A stretch of DNA of 7,284 nucleotides from Desulfobacteraceae bacterium (GTDB lineage Bacteria > Desulfobacterota > Desulfobacteria > Desulfobacterales > Desulfobacteraceae): assembly GCA_003354055.1 (NCBI GenBank), contig PIVQ01000358.1, positions 1 through 7,284 on the forward strand, written 5' to 3'. Below are positions 5,339-7,284 of the stretch, piece after piece. A model generated the notes under the pieces. That model was not told where the DNA came from. It searched no databases and saw nothing but the letters and a program-made list of their open reading frames with translations. The position numbers were made by a program, and so were the translations under genes. How positions within the stretch are numbered: position 1 is the first letter of the stretch; every line of letters starts with the position of its first letter.

Positions 5339-6514
5339 ATGACAACACATTGTAATTGCTGTAATAGAGATTATAAACAGATTATCGCTCATTATAAAAC
5401 ACAAAAACACAGAAAAAATGCTGAAAATTATGAAGCAGAAGAAAAAATAGAAACATACGATTGTGAAATTTGTTTTATGGATTATCCATTAAACGAATTT
5501 ATAACTTTAAGTTGTAATCATAAATATTGTAAAAATTGTTTACAATATACTTTTAAAATAAAAATAGAAGAAAAAAAGGTTCGTAAAATCATCTGCCCTT
5601 GTGATAAATGCGAAGAAGAAATAACATTTAATAAAATGAAAGAGATTTTAGAAAAAGAAATGTTTGAAAAATATGATTCTGCTTTATTAGATGATACATT
5701 TATCAATGATGAAGAATGTATTTTTTGTCCAGTTCTAGATTGTGGAAATCCAATTTATGGTGTAAAAGAACATCCAAAAATCATCTGCCGAAAATGTGAT
5801 AAAAAAATCTGTTATAATTGTAAAACAGTTGGATGGCACGAGGGAAAATGTGAAATGAAACAAGATGAAGGAGTTAAAGAATGGATGAAAGAAACAGGAG
5901 CAAAACCGTGTCCGAATTGTTCCGTTCCGATTGAGAAAAATAAAGGATGTGACCACATTTATTGTATTAATTGTAAGCATCATTTTTATTGGAGCAAACC
6001 TGAAAAAAAATATACTGGAACAAAATATATTCCACACACAGAAACAGAATGGAACGAAATTACAGAAAGATGGAATGAAAGATATAATGCAAATCCAGAA
6101 AGATATAATTTACATTGGGGAGCTGATATGGAAAGACAAGGACGTCTTGATGATATCCAACAACAAATGGAACAAATACTACAAGTTCGCGGAAATATTC
6201 AACAACAAATGGAACAAATACTACAAGGTCGCGAAAATATACTACAAGGTCGCGAAAATATACTACAAGGTCGCGAAATAAGACAAGTAGCACATAGACA
6301 AAGACAAGAAGCACGTATACAAAGACAAGAAGCACGTATACAACGGCAAGTAGAAGAAAGACAAAGATTTGAAAGACGTTATACAATTAATGGAGGAACT
6401 CTTCAACCTGGGGGTCATAGAATTAATTGTAATCATTGTAACAGAATTTATCCAGAAAGAGGTTGGGAAACTCATTGTAAAACACAAAAACATCGTAGAA
6501 ACCGAAATAATTAA
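5339..6514 (+). CDS. RING-IBR-RING (RBR) E3 ubiquitin ligase with terminal zinc fingers
   Basis: Probably transfers ubiquitin to host or viral proteins. The 391 residues read in order as follows. A small zinc finger comes first (Cys5, Cys8, His18, His24). RING1 has Cys42, Cys45, Cys59, His61, Cys64, Cys67, Cys86 and Cys91. The IBR has Cys130, Cys135, Cys150, Cys153, Cys158, Cys161, His167 and Cys171, all eight ligands. RING2 has Cys191, Cys194, Cys204, Cys209 and Cys212. Cys204 in KNKGCDH matches the catalytic cysteine that carries ubiquitin in parkin and HHARI. The usual final FCWxC of RING2 reads FYWSK here, so two zinc ligands are missing. Residues 273-342 are Gln/Arg/Glu-rich heptad repeats. 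A second zinc finger ends the protein (Cys364, Cys367, His379, His385) and shares H-x-KTQKHR with the first. The early box suggests action soon after infection. Targets are unknown. Confidence 0.9.
   Translation: MTTHCNCCNRDYKQIIAHYKTQKHRKNAENYEAEEKIETYDCEICFMDYPLNEFITLSCNHKYCKNCLQYTFKIKIEEKKVRKIICPCDKCEEEITFNKMKEILEKEMFEKYDSALLDDTFINDEECIFCPVLDCGNPIYGVKEHPKIICRKCDKKICYNCKTVGWHEGKCEMKQDEGVKEWMKETGAKPCPNCSVPIEKNKGCDHIYCINCKHHFYWSKPEKKYTGTKYIPHTETEWNEITERWNERYNANPERYNLHWGADMERQGRLDDIQQQMEQILQVRGNIQQQMEQILQGRENILQGRENILQGREIRQVAHRQRQEARIQRQEARIQRQVEERQRFERRYTINGGTLQPGGHRINCNHCNRIYPERGWETHCKTQKHRRNRNN
6155..6364 (+). repeat. In-frame 21-bp tandem repeats in the RBR ligase gene
   Basis: Ten consecutive 21-base units encode heptads. 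First come two 42-base units (6155-6196 and 6197-6238, IQQQMEQ plus ILQVRGN or ILQGREN). Two more ILQGRE(N/I) units follow at 6239-6280. Then four RQ-rich units run to 6364, of which 6302-6322 and 6323-6343 are identical. The near identity at DNA level points to recent expansion by slippage or unequal recombination. The heptad spacing fits a coiled coil. Confidence 0.85.
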
Positions 6515-6526
6515 TTTTCTATTTAT

Positions 6527-6562
6527 TTTTTAAAAACCAAATTATATAATGGACTTATTTTT
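6527..6562 (+). repeat. Conserved 3' element, copy 2 (after the RBR ligase)
   Basis: Matches 35 of 36 bases of the stretch at 5228-5263. The core ATAATGGACTTATTT is at 6546-6560, with 31 bases between the RBR ligase stop (6514) and the core. It contains the palindrome ATTATATAAT (6541-6550) and is followed by a run of Ts (6558-6565) that can pair with A5 at 6532-6536. Only a weak hairpin can be drawn here, so the element itself may be the 3' signal for this gene. The rest of the 89-base spacer shows no AAAATTGA. Confidence 0.75.
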
Positions 6563-6603
6563 TTTATATATGTTAATAATAATCATTATAATATATACAT
6601 AAA

Positions 6604-6900
6604 ATGCCAGTATCTAAAAAAACAAAAGGAGCTAAAAAAGTTGTAGCTAAAAAAACAAAAGGTGGAGCTAAAAAACAAAAAGGTGGAGGGTTATTAAATA
6701 TGCGAGTTTATGTTCTTAAATACTACACTGGTAATTTTAGTGGTAATTATGTTGCTGGTGTTTATACTACTCTTAAAAGTGCTAAAAGTGCTGAAAAACG
6801 TTTTTTAACACAACATTTTGAAGAAGAAAAATATAGTAAGTGGATGGAATTAGATGATTTGAAAATAGAACCTATAAAATTAAATCGTGATGCATTTTAA
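6604..6900 (+). CDS. Small protein with lysine/glycine-rich tail, function unknown
   Basis: The 98 residues fall in two parts. Residues 1-29 are a basic low-complexity tail, with KKTKGAKK and KKTKGGAKK encoded by a 16-bp direct repeat (6614-6629 and 6647-6662). Residues 33-95 look like a compact alpha/beta domain: a strand MRVYVLKYY, a second strand YVAGVYTT, a helix LKSAKSAEKRFLTQHF, then a mainly polar end. The 'strand, GVY, helix starting with spaced Ala/Ser' pattern recalls small phage and viral domains of unknown function, but I cannot name the family. Translation from the ATG at 6604 gives the full tail. A second Met at residue 33 (6700) would give the domain alone. No early box precedes it, so late expression and binding to DNA or virion components are possible (inference). 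A hairpin follows 24 bases after the stop. Confidence 0.75.
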   Translation: MPVSKKTKGAKKVVAKKTKGGAKKQKGGGLLNMRVYVLKYYTGNFSGNYVAGVYTTLKSAKSAEKRFLTQHFEEEKYSKWMELDDLKIEPIKLNRDAF

Positions 6901-6924
6901 TTAACTCTAATATTATTATTACAC

Positions 6925-6957
6925 ATTTATAATATATATTAAATAAATATTATAAAT
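6925..6957 (+). terminator. 3' hairpin between the convergent genes
   Basis: Perfect 11-bp inverted repeat ATTTATAATAT (6925-6935) and ATATTATAAAT (6947-6957), continued inward by a mismatch, three pairs and a 3-base loop. The plan and 33-base length equal those of the hairpin at 282-314. It lies 24 bases after the stop of the lysine-rich protein gene and could also serve the minus-strand gene coming the other way. Confidence 0.55.
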
Positions 6958-6968
6958 AAGTCCATTAT
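6954..6968 (-). repeat. Conserved 3' element, copy 3 (after the 94-codon minus-strand gene)
   Basis: The 15-base core ATAATGGACTTATTT is exact on the minus strand, with 25 bases between it and the stop codon at 6994. Flanks differ from copies 1 and 2, so only the core is conserved. It has the same sense and almost the same distance from the stop as the other two copies. Confidence 0.65.
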
Positions 6969-6969
6969 C

Positions 6970-7009
6970 AAATGATATTTTTTTAAAATTAAATTAATAA
7001 ATATCATTT
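6970..7009 (-). terminator. 3' hairpin spanning the stop codon of the 94-codon gene
   Basis: Perfect 11-bp inverted repeat AAATGATATTT (6970-6980) and AAATATCATTT (6999-7009) with an 18-base loop. The stop codon (6994-6996) lies in the loop, and the arm on the coding side carries the last codons (Asn-Asp-Ile-Tyr). The ATAATGGACTTATTT core follows directly on the minus strand. Confidence 0.55.
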
Positions 7010-7278
7010 CTTTCACATATTTCTCTTACTATTCTTATTAATTCAATTTTTGCTCGGTATTCTGCTACATACAAATCTTCCAAATCACATCCAATATCAT
7101 AATAATTACTATAAAATTTTTGTCCCAATCCTCTTACATCTATATTTAATACCAATTTTCCATCTTCATTTTGATATATTCTATATTCTATTTTTTTACC
7201 ATTTTCTCTATATAATTTGTGAAAACTACAAAAAGAATCATTTTTCACAATACATTTTATTGGTCTTTTTCTTGCCAT
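6994..7278 (-). CDS. Unknown 94-residue protein
   Basis: An open frame from the ATG at 7278 to a TAA at 6994 with codon use like its neighbours. The protein begins basic (MARKRPIKC), has a central strand-rich part (KKIEYRIYQNEDGKLVLNI, about 28-46), then GLGQKFYSNYYDIGCDLEDL, and ends in a helix (AEYRAKIELIRIVREICE, about 73-90). Cys9, Cys17, Cys64 and Cys88 are scattered without a zinc-finger spacing. No signal peptide or membrane segment is seen. I do not recognise a family. Only six bases lie upstream in the window and they contain no stop in frame, so the true start could be further out; no promoter can be judged. The 3' end, with a hairpin and the conserved element, looks like that of a genuine gene. 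Confidence 0.65.
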   Translation of the reverse strand: MARKRPIKCIVKNDSFCSFHKLYRENGKKIEYRIYQNEDGKLVLNIDVRGLGQKFYSNYYDIGCDLEDLYVAEYRAKIELIRIVREICERNDIY

Positions 7279-7284
7279 TTTTAA

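Noticed and set aside
5735..6037. Minus-strand open frame of 100 codons opposite the IBR and RING2
   Set aside because: Phe/Ile-rich antisense of an AT-rich coding region, without promoter or domain; the sense strand has clear zinc ligands.
6155..6364. CRISPR-like array
   Set aside because: The repeats are directly adjacent, in frame and coding, with no spacers.
6060..6386. Minus-strand open frame of 108 codons, hydrophobic, across the RBR repeat region
   Set aside because: It is the reverse reading of the 21-bp repeats; its Val/Leu-rich repeats mirror the Gln/Arg codons. The plus-strand RBR gene explains the stretch.
6515..6603. Search for an early box upstream of the lysine-rich protein
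   Set aside because: No AAAATTGA or one-mismatch form at a sensible place. A TCTA at 6518-6521 resembles a late motif reported in a related virus, but four bases are too little to call.

Overview
The window looks like a piece of a large nucleocytoplasmic DNA virus genome, most likely a Mimiviridae-like member of the Imitervirales. Four things point there. The DNA is extremely AT-rich, with short intergenic gaps (about 60 to 130 bp) and no introns. The exact octamer AAAATTGA, the early promoter motif described for Mimivirus and its relatives, lies upstream of four genes (twice for one of them) and never upstream of the others. AT-rich inverted repeats sit at or just after most stop codons, as in the mimivirus 'hairpin' mRNA 3'-end signals. 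The gene set also fits: a eukaryote-type glutamine synthetase, an ATP-dependent DNA ligase with a two-cysteine adaptor domain, RNase III, an RBR ubiquitin ligase and a small sulfotransferase. The exact genus cannot be told from the sequence.

Layout. Bases 1-3569 are read on the minus strand: the 5' part of an unknown gene with a nuclear-localisation-like basic stretch (1-236), glutamine synthetase (356-1411), and a 699-residue DNA ligase (1470-3569). An 84-bp divergent spacer made of a degenerate 17-bp tandem repeat follows. Bases 3654-6900 are read on the plus strand: a sulfotransferase (3654-4265), RNase III (4395-5222), an RBR E3 ligase flanked by matching zinc fingers (5339-6514), and a short lysine-rich protein (6604-6900). 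A convergent spacer then leads to a 94-codon minus-strand gene of unknown function (6994-7278). No tRNA, rRNA, CRISPR array or transposon was seen. No gene-free stretch exceeds 300 bases.

How it fits together. These are not an obvious operon; each gene seems to carry its own promoter and 3' signal. The AAAATTGA boxes suggest early expression of the 5'-partial gene, the ligase, RNase III and the RBR ligase. The sulfotransferase and the lysine-rich protein lack the box and may be expressed later. RNase III is encoded beside genes whose ends carry the kind of hairpin it is thought to cut in mimiviruses.

The most unusual points are: (1) a T4-ligase-like DNA-binding domain present twice in tandem, behind a two-cysteine adaptor; (2) a conserved ATAATGGACTTATTT element found 24-31 bases after three stop codons, always in the sense of the gene that ends there; (3) an RBR ligase whose RING2 keeps the catalytic cysteine but lacks the last two zinc ligands; (4) a duplicated early promoter box upstream of the ligase.
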